A stretch of DNA of 27,977 nt, taken from contig NZ_JAPJPG010000018.1 of NCBI RefSeq assembly GCF_030825785.1, forward strand, positions 1-27,977, given 5' to 3'. Below, piece by piece: positions 12,763 through 20,145 of the stretch. The position numbers were made by a program, and so were the translations under genes. Within the stretch, counting starts at the first letter, position 1. Each line of letters starts with the position of its first letter. The stretch comes from Anaerococcus sp. (GTDB taxonomy: Bacteria; Bacillota; Clostridia; Tissierellales; Peptoniphilaceae). The notes under the pieces are model-generated. The model saw only the letters and a list, made by a program, of their open reading frames with translations. It searched no databases and was not told where the DNA came from.

Positions 12763-13985
12763 TATAAGCCCATCACCTTTCTTACATTCTTTAACTCTTT
12801 GGCAAAAATCTCTGCTTCTTCCTTGGTATTGTATATAGAAAATGATGCTCTAGCTGTTGCAGATATGCCTAGATATCCGTGAAGTGGCATAGCACAATGG
12901 TAGCCGCTTCTTACAGCTATTCCCTTGCTATCAAGGATTGTAGCTATATCGTGTGGGTGGATGTCTGTAAAGGTAAAGGATATTACAGATCCTGCCTTGC
13001 CATTTGTCGGATAGAAGATTTTGATATTTGGGATGTCCTTTATCAAATCATATGCATAGGAAGTTAATTCATGCTCATAGGCAAATATCTCATCCATGCC
13101 AATTTTTTCTACATACTCAATCGCAGCTTTTAGTCCAAGAACTCCTCCTACATTTGGAGTTCCAGCTTCAAATTTGATAGGTGGCTCTTGGAAAGTAGAC
13201 TCTTGTTCATAGACATATTCTATCATATCTCCACCGTAGTTGAAAGGCTCAAGCTTATCTAAAAGCTCGTATTTGCCGTAAAGAACCCCAATTCCCATAG
13301 GCGAGAACATCTTATGTCCTGAAAAGGCTAGGAAATCACAATCTATATCTTTCACGTCTGTTTTTACGTGAGGTATAAGTTGGGCTCCGTCTACTATTGA
13401 TATAGCTCCTACTTCGTGGGCCCATTTTGTAATAAGCTTTGAATCGATAAGCTCTCCTGTAACATTGCTTGCTCCAGTTACAGAAACTATCTTAGTCTTC
13501 TCGTTGATTTTATTTTTCAAATCGTCGTAGTCTAGGCTGTAGTCCTCATTTAGGTAGGCATAGACAAGTTTTGCCCCAGTCTTTTTCGCTACCATTTGCC
13601 ATGGAACTAGATTTGCATGATGGTCTAGGATTGTAATTAGAATCTCATCATCTTTTGTAAGCTTGTTTAGACCATAAGAATAGGCCAAAAGGTTAAGGGA
13701 CTCTGTAGTTGATCTTGTAAATACAATCTCAGAAGATTTTCTAGCTCCTATGAAGTCTTTGACAACTTCTCTAGTTTCCTCGTAAGCTTCTGTAGCCTTC
13801 CAGCTTAGAAAGTGGGCTCCCCTGTGAGGGTTGGCATTAGAATATCTGTAGTATTCGTCAACTGCATCTATCACACAGGCTGGCTTCTGGCTTGTCGCTC
13901 CTGTATCTAAGTAAATAACTTCCTTTCCCACCTTTTCGCTATCAAGGTAGGGAAAGTCAGCTCTAATTTTTTCTACATCAATCAT
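12762..13985 (-). CDS. sufS: SufS cysteine desulfurase
   Basis: A 407-residue PLP enzyme of the group II desulfurases. It turns cysteine into alanine and an enzyme persulfide. Motifs are the N-terminal IYLDTGATSQKP, SLNLLAYSYG, DHHANLVPW, the PLP lysine in FSGHKMFSPMGIGVLYG (about residue 225), and the persulfide-forming cysteine in RSGYHCAMPLHG (about 365). The short loop around this cysteine is typical of SufS, which needs SufU for turnover. It overlaps sufD by 4 nt. It is also a plausible sulfur source for ThiS in the neighbouring thi operon (inference). Confidence 0.96.
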   Translation of the reverse strand: MIDVEKIRADFPYLDSEKVGKEVIYLDTGATSQKPACVIDAVDEYYRYSNANPHRGAHFLSWKATEAYEETREVVKDFIGARKSSEIVFTRSTTESLNLLAYSYGLNKLTKDDEILITILDHHANLVPWQMVAKKTGAKLVYAYLNEDYSLDYDDLKNKINEKTKIVSVTGASNVTGELIDSKLITKWAHEVGAISIVDGAQLIPHVKTDVKDIDCDFLAFSGHKMFSPMGIGVLYGKYELLDKLEPFNYGGDMIEYVYEQESTFQEPPIKFEAGTPNVGGVLGLKAAIEYVEKIGMDEIFAYEHELTSYAYDLIKDIPNIKIFYPTNGKAGSVISFTFTDIHPHDIATILDSKGIAVRSGYHCAMPLHGYLGISATARASFSIYNTKEEAEIFAKELKNVRKVMGL

Positions 13986-15034
13986 AAATCATACCCCAGG
14001 TTCATTTGGTGAACTTTTTCTCTAATCTTATCTCTTAAAGCTTCTTCTTCAATATTATCAATAGCTGGAGCGAAGTTTGCTTCAAGCATCATAGCTTCGG
14101 CTTGTTTCTTGCTAAAGCCACGGCTCATGATGTAAAATAACATTTCCTTATTTAGTCTACCTACGCTTGCTGCGTGATTTCCGGAAACTTCCCTTTCCTC
14201 GTTTAGAAGGATTGGGGCAGACTTGTTGATTACATCATCTGAAAGCATCATAGAATAGTCGCCTATTTTGCCGTCAGCCTTGTGGCAGCCTCTTCTTAGA
14301 TCAACTACTCCCTTGAAGTTTTTCTCAGCCCTATCTTTTAGGGCGCCGTTGAACATACATTCTGAGTCAGTATCAGTTCCAAAATGCTCGTTAGTAGCTA
14401 GTAGGTCTAGGAAGTCATCTCCTTCTTTGAAGTAAACTCCCTTTTGGATAACCCTAGACCTATCTCCCTTAAGGATATTGTCGATATTTACAAGACTCTT
14501 GCCAGCTCCAACTTCTATATAAGTGATATCTAATATAGCGTCTTCGGCAAGGTATGTTCCAATAGAGTTTAAGTTTGTAGCATCCTTACAAAGATTTGTT
14601 ACTACTACAATTTTGACATAGGAATTCTTATCAAGTTTCGCCCTAATTCTTGAGTTAAGGAAGATTTTTTTTGAACCATCATCGAAGATATTTATCAAAA
14701 ATGATGACTTGCTAGCTTCACTCGCCTTGATATCGATGTTTGACACTAGGATATTATCGTCCTTATTTAGGTCAAATTCGATAAATTCTGTTTCTCTTTC
14801 TCCCTTAACATCAAAGTTATAGGATCTGTTTCTAAAATCTTTATTTTCTTTTTCAATTTTTTCGGAAATTCCAAGATTGTGACCCTCAAAGGCTTCTTCG
14901 ACTTCGCTTATTTCTGATAAGTTTTCTGCCTTAGAGGTTTCTTCTATATTTTCTATATTAACTTTATCTTCTTTTAAATAATTTAGTCCGAGACTTGCCC
15001 AAGTTGGCATTCTCATTTCGTTAATTCTTGCCAT
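13982..15034 (-). CDS. sufD: SufD, Fe-S scaffold subunit
   Basis: A 350-residue SufD, paralogue of SufB and partner in the SufBC2D scaffold. The N-terminal third is variable and acidic, with an EEVEEAFEGHN-like low-complexity stretch. The beta-helix core follows, and the C-terminal domain carries GVVDLRRGCHKADGKI, SAPILLNEEREVSGNHAASVGRL and FYIMSRGFSKKQAEAMML. The histidine of the GNHAASVG segment corresponds to the conserved SufD histidine near the cluster-building site. The SufD N-terminus is shorter than in E. coli (423 residues). It overlaps sufB by one base. Confidence 0.93.
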   Translation of the reverse strand: MARINEMRMPTWASLGLNYLKEDKVNIENIEETSKAENLSEISEVEEAFEGHNLGISEKIEKENKDFRNRSYNFDVKGERETEFIEFDLNKDDNILVSNIDIKASEASKSSFLINIFDDGSKKIFLNSRIRAKLDKNSYVKIVVVTNLCKDATNLNSIGTYLAEDAILDITYIEVGAGKSLVNIDNILKGDRSRVIQKGVYFKEGDDFLDLLATNEHFGTDTDSECMFNGALKDRAEKNFKGVVDLRRGCHKADGKIGDYSMMLSDDVINKSAPILLNEEREVSGNHAASVGRLNKEMLFYIMSRGFSKKQAEAMMLEANFAPAIDNIEEEALRDKIREKVHQMNLGYDL

Positions 15035-16446
15035 CAGCCGTTTGCTCCTTCCAATTCCATATCGATAAGACGATTCATCTCGACAGCATATTCTAGTGGA
15101 AGCTCTCTAGAAATTGGTTCAGCAAAACCTCTTACAATCATTGATTTAGCTTCTTCTTCAGGGATTCCCCTGCTCATTAGATAAAAGATTTGTCCTTGGT
15201 CGATTGAGCCGATTTTGGCTTCGTGGCCACAGTCTACATCATCATTTCTTATATCTAATACAGGTATGGTATCTGATTGGGACTCTTCTGAAATCATGAG
15301 GTTCTCACAATCTACTGTAGATCTAGAACCAGCTGAGTTTTTCTTCATCTGAACGAGAGACCTTGTCATACTCTTACCAGAACCTGCTGTAATTGATTTT
15401 GTAAGAGCAGTTGAATAAGTGTTTGGAGCAAGGTGAATCATAGAACAACCATTATCGATATATTGGCCGTTGGATGCAAAAGTAATTCCTGTATATTCTG
15501 CACTAGCCCCTTCTCCTGCAAGAACGCTTGTTGGATAAAGCATAGAAACCTTAGATCCGAAAGAACCTGATACCCAAATCACCTTGCCGCCTTCTTGAAT
15601 GATAGCTCTTTTGGTATTTAGGTTATACATATTCCTTGACCAGTTTTCTATAGTTGAAAATCTAACTTCAGCGTTTTTGCCGACAAAAATTTCTACAGAA
15701 CCTGCGTGGAGGTTGACTACATTATATCTTGGGGCAGAACAGCCTTCTATAAAGTGAACCTTGGCATTATCTTCTGCTATGATCATTGTATGCTCGAATT
15801 GGCCTGCTCCTGGGGCGTTTAGCCTGTAGTAGGATTGGAGAGGAATATCTACCTCAACTCCTTCTGGGACATATATTAATGATCCTCCGCTCCATACAGC
15901 ACCGTGAAGGGCTGCGTATTTGTGAAGGGTTGGAGGAATGGCCTTTTGGAAGTAGGCCTTTACTATATCCTCATGTTCCCTAAGGGCTGATGAAAAGTCC
16001 ATAAAGATTACACCTTGATCAGATAGGTGTTTTTGGATTGAGTGATAAACTTCTTCACTATCGTATTGGGCACCAACACCTGCAAGAGACTCTTGCTCAG
16101 CTTGAGGTATTCCAAGTCTATCGAAGGTATCTCTGATCTCTTCTGGGAGAGCTTGCCAGTTAGATTTCTTATCAGACTTTGGTTTTACATAAGTTGTGAT
16201 ATCGTCCATGTTTAGCTCAGAAAGGTCTGGTCCCCAAGAAGGATTGTCTATCTTTTCAAAAAGAGCAAGAGACTTTAGTCTCCTTCTTCTCATCCAGTCT
16301 GGCTCATTTTTCTTCTTAGAAATCTCATTTACTATATCAGCATTTATACCCTTGTCAGTTATATCTGCATATTCAAACTCATTAAAGAAGTCGTAGTATC
16401 CTCGATCTAGCTCCTTTAATTGATCTTCAATATTAATTTCTTTCAT
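15034..16446 (-). CDS. sufB: SufB, Fe-S scaffold subunit
   Basis: A 470-residue SufB. The ATG at 16446 (MKEINIEDQL) is chosen because it follows the sufC stop by one nucleotide (TAAGATG), as at other junctions in this cluster. A longer frame to 16521 would lie inside sufC. Hallmarks are KNEPDWMRRRRLKSL, LPEEIRDTFDRLGIPQAE, VYVPEGVEV-like YVPEGVEVDIPLQSY, the cluster-ligand region EGCSAPRY, and the C-terminal DCGHEAKIGSIDQGQIFYLMSRG. Cysteines of EGCSAP and VDCGHEA are those implicated in cluster assembly. Length and order are standard. Confidence 0.95.
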   Translation of the reverse strand: MKEINIEDQLKELDRGYYDFFNEFEYADITDKGINADIVNEISKKKNEPDWMRRRRLKSLALFEKIDNPSWGPDLSELNMDDITTYVKPKSDKKSNWQALPEEIRDTFDRLGIPQAEQESLAGVGAQYDSEEVYHSIQKHLSDQGVIFMDFSSALREHEDIVKAYFQKAIPPTLHKYAALHGAVWSGGSLIYVPEGVEVDIPLQSYYRLNAPGAGQFEHTMIIAEDNAKVHFIEGCSAPRYNVVNLHAGSVEIFVGKNAEVRFSTIENWSRNMYNLNTKRAIIQEGGKVIWVSGSFGSKVSMLYPTSVLAGEGASAEYTGITFASNGQYIDNGCSMIHLAPNTYSTALTKSITAGSGKSMTRSLVQMKKNSAGSRSTVDCENLMISEESQSDTIPVLDIRNDDVDCGHEAKIGSIDQGQIFYLMSRGIPEEEAKSMIVRGFAEPISRELPLEYAVEMNRLIDMELEGANG

Positions 16447-16447
16447 C

Positions 16448-17179
16448 TTATACCCACTCGTATCCTTCTTTTTCAATCTTATCCATGAGGCTATCGTCGC
16501 CTGTTTCTTGGATCTTACCATCTTTTAGGATGTGTACATAATCAGCCTTGATATTTGAAAGCAACTCTCTGTGGTGAGTTATGATAACAACTGCATTATC
16601 TTCGCTTAAAAAGTCCTTAATACCTTCACTTACAATCCTTACAGCATCCACGTCAAGACCTGAATCTGTCTCATCTAGGAGGGCAAGTTTTGGATTAAGC
16701 ATCTTCATTTGAAGAATCTCTGATTTTTTTCTTTCACCACCAGAAAATCCTACGTTTACATATCTTGTAGCGTAATCATCGGAAAGTTTTAAATCTTTCA
16801 TCTCTTTTGATAATTCCTTGTTAAAGGCAAGGATTGAAGGTTTCTTCCCTTCTCTTTGCTCTTTGGAAATCCTCAAAAAGTCGTTAAGCTTAACTCCTGG
16901 AATCTCATCTGGATGTTGGAAGCTCATGAAAATCCCACGTCTAGCTCTCTTATCTACTGACTCTTCAGTGATATCTTCTCCTTCAAAGAAGATCTTTCCT
17001 TCTGTAACTTCATAAACTGGGTTAGCCATAATTGTATTCATTAGGGTTGATTTACCAGAACCATTTGATCCCATTACAACGTGAACTTCGCCCTTGTTTA
17101 TCTCTAAATCTATACCATCTAAAATCTTCTTATCTCCAACGGATACGTGAAGATCTTCTATCTTTAATAAATTAGTCAT
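16448..17179 (-). CDS. sufC: SufC, ABC-type ATPase of the SUF system
   Basis: A 243-residue ABC ATPase that drives conformational change in SufB and SufD. Walker A is GSNGSGKST (about 38-46), the Q-loop region is MSFQHPDEIPGV, the signature is the SufC-specific FSGGERKKSEILQM, Walker B is LALLDETDSGLD and the switch histidine is in VIITHHREL. The ATG at 17179, just after AGAGGTG, is the better start. A GTG two codons earlier lies within that ribosome binding site. It is the first gene of the suf operon, with its promoter at 17236-17264. Confidence 0.95.
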   Translation of the reverse strand: MTNLLKIEDLHVSVGDKKILDGIDLEINKGEVHVVMGSNGSGKSTLMNTIMANPVYEVTEGKIFFEGEDITEESVDKRARRGIFMSFQHPDEIPGVKLNDFLRISKEQREGKKPSILAFNKELSKEMKDLKLSDDYATRYVNVGFSGGERKKSEILQMKMLNPKLALLDETDSGLDVDAVRIVSEGIKDFLSEDNAVVIITHHRELLSNIKADYVHILKDGKIQETGDDSLMDKIEKEGYEWV

Positions 17180-17231
17180 CTGCACCTCTTTTTATTCTTT
17201 CAAAAATCTATTTAAAGTATACTCTTTTACT

Positions 17232-17252
17232 AGGGATTATACAACTATCCCT
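17232..17252. promoter_or_regulatory. Candidate operator over the suf -10 box
   Basis: AGGGAT (17232-17237) and ATCCCT (17247-17252) form an inverted repeat with a 9-nt spacer that contains most of the suf -10 box. A second dyad, TTACC/GGTAA (17262-17266 and 17276-17280), lies around the -35 region. Both are suited to repressor binding. An Fe-S or iron sensor would be logical but none is encoded here. Confidence 0.45.
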
Positions 17253-17264
17253 CTAATCAATTTA
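17236..17264 (-). promoter_or_regulatory. Promoter of the suf operon
   Basis: On the minus strand TATAAT (17241-17236) is a consensus -10. TAAATT (17264-17259), 17 nt upstream, is a poor -35, which suggests a regulated promoter. It lies about 57 nt before the sufC ATG. Confidence 0.55.
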
Positions 17265-17363
17265 CCCTAAAGAAAGGTAAAAATAAACATCTGAGATGAA
17301 TCTTTGTAAGGTAAGATAAATTTTCTAACGGAAAATAATTCTAGTAATACAAAAAATACACAC

Positions 17364-17391
17364 AAAAAAACGAGCTAAACTAATAGTTCGT
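17364..17391 (-). terminator. Terminator of ptsH
   Basis: On the minus strand ACGAaCTA / TAGcTCGT forms a stem with one mismatch around a short loop, followed by a run of seven T. It lies about 20 nt after the HPr stop codon and separates ptsH from the suf promoter region. Confidence 0.75.
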
Positions 17392-17411
17392 TTAATGTGA
17401 AAGTATTATTA

Positions 17412-17678
17412 TTAATAATCTGTAAGCTTATTCTCAACTAAGTCAATGAGTGCACTTACAGCTTCATTTTCTGATTCACCGTCTGCTCTAATAATTATCT
17501 CATCGCCTTTAGAAGCACTCATGCTAAGAACTGACATGATAGACTTTGCATTGTAACTCCTACCAGCTTTCTCTACTGTGATGTCACATGGGAACTTAAC
17601 GGCTTGTCTGATAAAAATAGATGCTGGTCTAGCATGTAAACCTATTTCATTAGAAAGTGTTACTTTTTGTTCGTACAT
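17412..17678 (-). CDS. ptsH: Phosphocarrier protein HPr
   Basis: An 88-residue HPr. The phosphorelay histidine is His15 in IGLHARPAS, phosphorylated by enzyme I. The regulatory serine is Ser46 in AKSIMSVLSM, the target of HPr kinase in Firmicutes. The usual KSIMGVMSL reads KSIMSVLSM here. It stands alone without ptsI and has its own promoter and terminator. AAAGGAGGT precedes the ATG. Ser46 implies CcpA/HPrK-type carbon catabolite control in this organism (established for the family, not shown here). Confidence 0.96.
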   Translation of the reverse strand: MYEQKVTLSNEIGLHARPASIFIRQAVKFPCDITVEKAGRSYNAKSIMSVLSMSASKGDEIIIRADGESENEAVSALIDLVENKLTDY

Positions 17679-17710
17679 AGGTACCTCCTTTTCTTTAATA
17701 ATATACTTAT

Positions 17711-17739
17711 ATATTACTAGATAATTAATGAAAATGCAA
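17711..17739 (-). promoter_or_regulatory. Promoter of ptsH
   Basis: TTGCAT (17739-17734) and TAATAT (17716-17711) are separated by 17 nt on the minus strand, about 32 nt before the HPr start codon. Confidence 0.6.
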
Positions 17740-17763
17740 ACGTTTTTTATATAGTGGGCTAAA

Positions 17764-17781
17764 TCGTTTAAATTTAAACGA
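17764..17781. promoter_or_regulatory. Perfect 18-bp palindrome upstream of ptsH
   Basis: TCGTTTAAATTTAAACGA is a perfect 18-bp palindrome centred about 35 bp upstream of the ptsH -35 box. Position and symmetry suggest a regulator site. It has no T-run and no loop, so it is not a terminator. It lies between the sigma-gene terminator and the ptsH promoter. Confidence 0.5.
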
Positions 17782-17834
17782 ATGATAGATTTTTTACAAA
17801 ATTATTTAGAATAAAATTTAGAATTAATAAAATT

Positions 17835-17870
17835 CTAAAAAAGTGGCCGAAAGTTTACTCTCTGCCACTT
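17835..17870 (-). terminator. Terminator of the gltX-sigma operon
   Basis: On the minus strand AAGTGGC (17870-17864) pairs with GCCACTT (17847-17841), with further inner pairing of GAGAGT and ACTTTC, followed by a T-run of six. It begins 5 nt after the sigma-factor stop codon. Confidence 0.88.
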
Positions 17871-17874
17871 GATT

Positions 17875-18897
17875 TTATTCTTCTCTTTCAGAAAATTCCT
17901 TAAGTTTACCCAAGGCCTGATTTTCGATTTGTCTGATTCTCTCTCTAGATAAGTCGTAGATTTTACCTATTTCTTCAAGCGTCTTAGGCTTTTCGTTATC
18001 TAGTCCATATCTAAAGATTATGATTTGTTTTTCCCTATCTGTTAGTTGGTCTAGGGCCTTTAGGAGGAAGTTTTCCATGTCTTTTTCTAAAATTAGCATA
18101 TCGACTGGAGTTGACTCATCTCCTACCATATCCATAAGCTCATCACCTGTCGAATCCTCACTGTCTAGGTTGATGTTAAGGGAAGTTGAGTTTACTTGGT
18201 TCCTGTTGATTAGGAAAAGATCATCGGCTTGTTTCTTATCGATTCCTTCCTTTTCCAAAATCCTATAAAGTTCCTCATCGCTTGCTTCTGGATTTGCCTT
18301 AAGAATTTGCTTGAGCTTGTTAAGCTTTAGGTATTTACCAGCAGGTATTCTTATAGTATGGCCTTCTTTGTTGATGGCCTTTCTTATAGCCTTATCAATC
18401 CACTTGTAGGCATAGGTTGTAAACTTATATCCTAGGGATAGGTCAAACTTTTCTGCCGCACGAATCATACCGAGCATACCTGATTGGACCAAGTCCTCTA
18501 GGTCTAGGTCGTTTCCGTGGGATCTAAAGAAATATGAGGCCCTACTTCTAACAAGCCCCTGGTTTTTTTCTACAAGGGCTGCTAGGGCATTCTGATTTCC
18601 TATTTGGAATTGTTCCACTATTTGCTCATTTGTAAGATCAGATAGCTCTATCATATCACGACGACTTATAGGCATGATTGAAGTTTTTGATACATTTTTA
18701 TTTCTTTCTTCGAAGTCATCGTCTTCGTCTTCGTCATCATCCACTTCGTCTGATATAATATCCATTATCTCATCTTTTTCTTCTTCTGTTAAACCTTCAA
18801 GAATTGAGATGATCTCCTCTTCGGTCAAGTCCTCTGAGTTGAGATACTCTTTTAATTTCTCTAGGGTTTTTTTGTCTTTTAAATTTATTTTATCCAT
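17875..18897 (-). CDS. Sigma-70 family RNA polymerase sigma factor (non-primary type)
   Basis: A protein of about 340 residues. An N-terminal helical region rich in Glu ends in a run of acidic residues (about 49-65). Region 2 (about 86-185) contains LDLEDLVQSGMLGMIRAAEKFD and YAYKWIDKAIRKAI. Region 3 (about 190-245) and region 4 (about 270-337) follow, with TLEEIGKIYDLSRERIRQIE. Compared with RpoD, the -10 recognition helix YATWWIRQAITRAI is changed: the residues equivalent to Gln437 and Thr440 are Lys and Arg, and the first Trp and the Arg are Lys and Asp. Region 4.2 is consensus. It is therefore probably an alternative sigma with a normal -35 and a different -10. The start is ATG 18897 after GGGTGAT; an ATG at 18909 adds four residues. 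It closes the gltX operon, where Bacillus has sigH. Confidence 0.8.
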   Translation of the reverse strand: MDKINLKDKKTLEKLKEYLNSEDLTEEEIISILEGLTEEEKDEIMDIISDEVDDDEDEDDDFEERNKNVSKTSIMPISRRDMIELSDLTNEQIVEQFQIGNQNALAALVEKNQGLVRSRASYFFRSHGNDLDLEDLVQSGMLGMIRAAEKFDLSLGYKFTTYAYKWIDKAIRKAINKEGHTIRIPAGKYLKLNKLKQILKANPEASDEELYRILEKEGIDKKQADDLFLINRNQVNSTSLNINLDSEDSTGDELMDMVGDESTPVDMLILEKDMENFLLKALDQLTDREKQIIIFRYGLDNEKPKTLEEIGKIYDLSRERIRQIENQALGKLKEFSEREE

Positions 18898-18923
18898 TTT
18901 ATCACCCATTTGAATTTATTTAC

Positions 18924-19454
18924 CTAACTTTTATTTTCCAAATCTTCCTTTATTTTATCAATCACATCAGAAAGTTTATCTGATATAGGGAAAGTTTTGA
19001 AGTTTTGGTTGAAGTCTTCTTTCCTCTTTCTTTTGATCCTGCCTCTCATAGTATCTAGATCTTGTCTTAATTCAAGAGCCGTAACCCTGCTTGCTCCCTT
19101 GCTTGTCACCTGGGTTTGGATAGCACCATCGTCTGTTACTACCTTGATATTATGATGCCTATTAGCCCTTGCGAGCTCTCTTTCTATGTAGGTATCAGCA
19201 GTCTGAAACCTTTTGGTAAATACAATCTTCATCCCATATTTTTCTATGATAGTTTCTTTTATCCTGTCTAGATTGTAGGCATCAAAGACTATTACAAGCT
19301 CTTCCCCAGATAGGGACTTATATTCTGCCATCTCTTCTATGAGTTTATCTCTTGCATCCGCTAGGTCAACTCTTTTAATTTCTTCAAGTTCACTCCATTT
19401 ATTTATGACATTGTAGCCATCAATAAAGGTTATATTTTTCTTAGTTAAAGCCAT
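18924..19454 (-). CDS. yacP: YacP/Rae1-like NYN-domain endoribonuclease
   Basis: A 176-residue PIN-like NYN protein. The catalytic acids are in FIDGYNVINKW near the start, ELVIVFDAYNLD, ADTYIERELAR and VVTDDGAIQTQV. These match the YacP family, whose Bacillus member Rae1 cuts mRNA on the ribosome A site. A basic stretch GRIKRKRKED precedes the C-terminal tail. It overlaps rlmB by 14 nt and sits between rlmB and a sigma factor, the same order as in Bacillus. Family call good; cleavage activity inferred from the family. Confidence 0.88.
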   Translation of the reverse strand: MALTKKNITFIDGYNVINKWSELEEIKRVDLADARDKLIEEMAEYKSLSGEELVIVFDAYNLDRIKETIIEKYGMKIVFTKRFQTADTYIERELARANRHHNIKVVTDDGAIQTQVTSKGASRVTALELRQDLDTMRGRIKRKRKEDFNQNFKTFPISDKLSDVIDKIKEDLENKS

Positions 19455-20145
19455 TTTGTCTTAACAGCTCATACATAGAAATCGCCGCTGCTACAGATGC
19501 GTTTAGGCTATTAACTCTCCCAAGCATTGGTATATTTATAAGCATATCACAATTCTTCCTCACAAGTCTAGAGATTCCTTCACCCTCATTGCCTACAACG
19601 AGGGCTACCTTACCTCTTAGGTCTGCGTGACTTATGTCAGAGTGGGCTTCACCTGCAAGTCCATAGATCCAAAATCCCTTATCCTTAAGGTCTTTTATGG
19701 TCCTAGTTAGATTGGTAACCCTTACTACCTTGATATTATTAATAGCTCCAGCACTAGTCTTATAGACTGTAGAAGTTACAGAAGCTGATCTTCTTTCTGG
19801 AATTATTACTGCGTCAAAGCCAAAGCTTTCTGCACTCCTTATGATAGCGCCTAAATTGTGAGGGTCTTCGATTTTATCTAGGATTATAAGCCTAGAAGAA
19901 TCAGATAAGTCCTCCAAGCTAGAATAATTAAAAGATTCGACCTCAAGCATAACGCCCTGGTGGTTCATATCTATCTTATCAAAAAATCTCTTATCTACAA
20001 AGGATATTTCTATATTTTTTTGATTTAGCTTATCTATTATCTTATCTACAAGCCTAGAATTTTGCTTTAAGATATAGGCCTTGTAGACTTTGATGTCAGT
20101 ATCCAGGGTATCTAAAACTGGCTTTCTTCCATATATCTTATCCAT
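19441..20145 (-). CDS. rlmB: 23S rRNA 2'-O-methyltransferase RlmB (TrmH family)
   Basis: A 234-residue SPOUT methyltransferase. The N-terminal substrate-binding domain starts KIYGRKPVLDTL. The knotted SAM-binding domain has LDKIEDPHNLGAIIRSAESFG (split: LDKIEDPHNLGA and IRSAESFG), VVGNEGEGISRLV and IPMLGRVNSLNASVAAAI. RlmB methylates the ribose of a conserved P-loop guanosine (G2251 in E. coli) of 23S rRNA. Its start overlaps the cysS stop by one base. The mini-ribonuclease III gene (mrnC), found between cysS and rlmB in Bacillus, is absent here. Confidence 0.92.
   Translation of the reverse strand: MDKIYGRKPVLDTLDTDIKVYKAYILKQNSRLVDKIIDKLNQKNIEISFVDKRFFDKIDMNHQGVMLEVESFNYSSLEDLSDSSRLIILDKIEDPHNLGAIIRSAESFGFDAVIIPERRSASVTSTVYKTSAGAINNIKVVRVTNLTRTIKDLKDKGFWIYGLAGEAHSDISHADLRGKVALVVGNEGEGISRLVRKNCDMLINIPMLGRVNSLNASVAAAISMYELLRQNGFN

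Noticed and set aside
18674..18913. Plus-strand open frame with a long serine run opposite the sigma gene
   Set aside because: The serine run is simply the complement of the GAA/GAT/GAC codons of the acidic stretch of the sigma factor.
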